Shown here piece after piece: positions 63,991-64,000 of a stretch of DNA of 64,000 nt. Location: NCBI GenBank assembly GCA_905221605.1, contig CAJNDS010000118.1, positions 94,600 through 158,599 of the forward strand, written 5' to 3'. This DNA is from Symbiodinium natans. Its lineage: Eukaryota; Sar; Dinophyceae; Suessiales; Symbiodiniaceae. A program made the translations under genes and the position numbers. Every line of letters starts with the position of its first letter. Position 1 is the stretch's first letter. The notes beneath the pieces are model-generated. The model was not told where the DNA came from, made no database searches, and was given only the letters and a program-made list of their open reading frames with translations.

Positions 63991-64000
63991 TCGTATCTGC

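Overview
This window reads as nuclear DNA of a dinoflagellate, most like a Symbiodiniaceae or Polarella-type genome. That identification is inferred from gene structure, not from a marker gene. The coding sequence is cut into very short exons (15 to about 350 nt) separated by long introns. Most intron donors are GC or GA rather than GT, and acceptors are usually AG followed by G. All four best-supported genes lie on the plus strand. Microsatellites and degenerate TTTAGGG-like tracts are common, and there are no prokaryotic operons, CRISPR arrays, tRNAs or rRNAs that I can see.

Three genes can be reassembled exon by exon with matching reading phases. (1) A catalase-peroxidase (KatG, class I haem peroxidase) spans about 15.3-20.7 kb and keeps the distal Arg-Trp-His, the Trp-Tyr-Met adduct residues and the proximal His and Asp. 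(2) An AGC-type Ser/Thr protein kinase spans about 30.5-36.1 kb, running from the glycine loop to the end of the C-lobe. (3) A single-domain voltage-gated cation channel with a C-terminal EF-hand module spans about 47.9-60.4 kb. Two more genes are supported by short motifs: a histidine-phosphatase (RHG motif) exon at 4.18 kb, and an alpha/beta-hydrolase resembling the ABHD/YheT group at 46.4-47.2 kb.

Layout. 0-12.4 kb: isolated candidate exons, including the RHG exon and a 620-nt terminal exon at 11.16 kb. 12.4-15.3 kb: CTA microsatellite, then sequence I cannot assign. 15.3-20.7 kb: KatG. 20.7-30 kb: candidate membrane-protein exons, a very GC-rich exon (27.0-27.5 kb) and an AT-rich island (27.7-29.1 kb). 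30.5-36.1 kb: kinase. 36.1-46 kb: scattered unassigned candidate exons and CT/GT repeats. 46.4-47.6 kb: hydrolase. 47.9-60.4 kb: channel, with a roughly 900-bp CTA array inside its pore intron. 60.5-61.8 kb: GC-rich minisatellite with a 1,011-bp higher-order duplication. 62-64 kb: two strong but unidentified exons.

The genes do not form one obvious pathway. A peroxide-scavenging enzyme, a kinase, a lipase-like hydrolase and a Ca-sensing cation channel sit in a one-way array, which is the usual dinoflagellate arrangement. Many long single-frame ORFs here are mirror images of real exons or read through microsatellites, so they are left out. Exon ends given to the base were chosen by eye from splice dinucleotides, reading phase and family consensus; RNA data would be the proper test.
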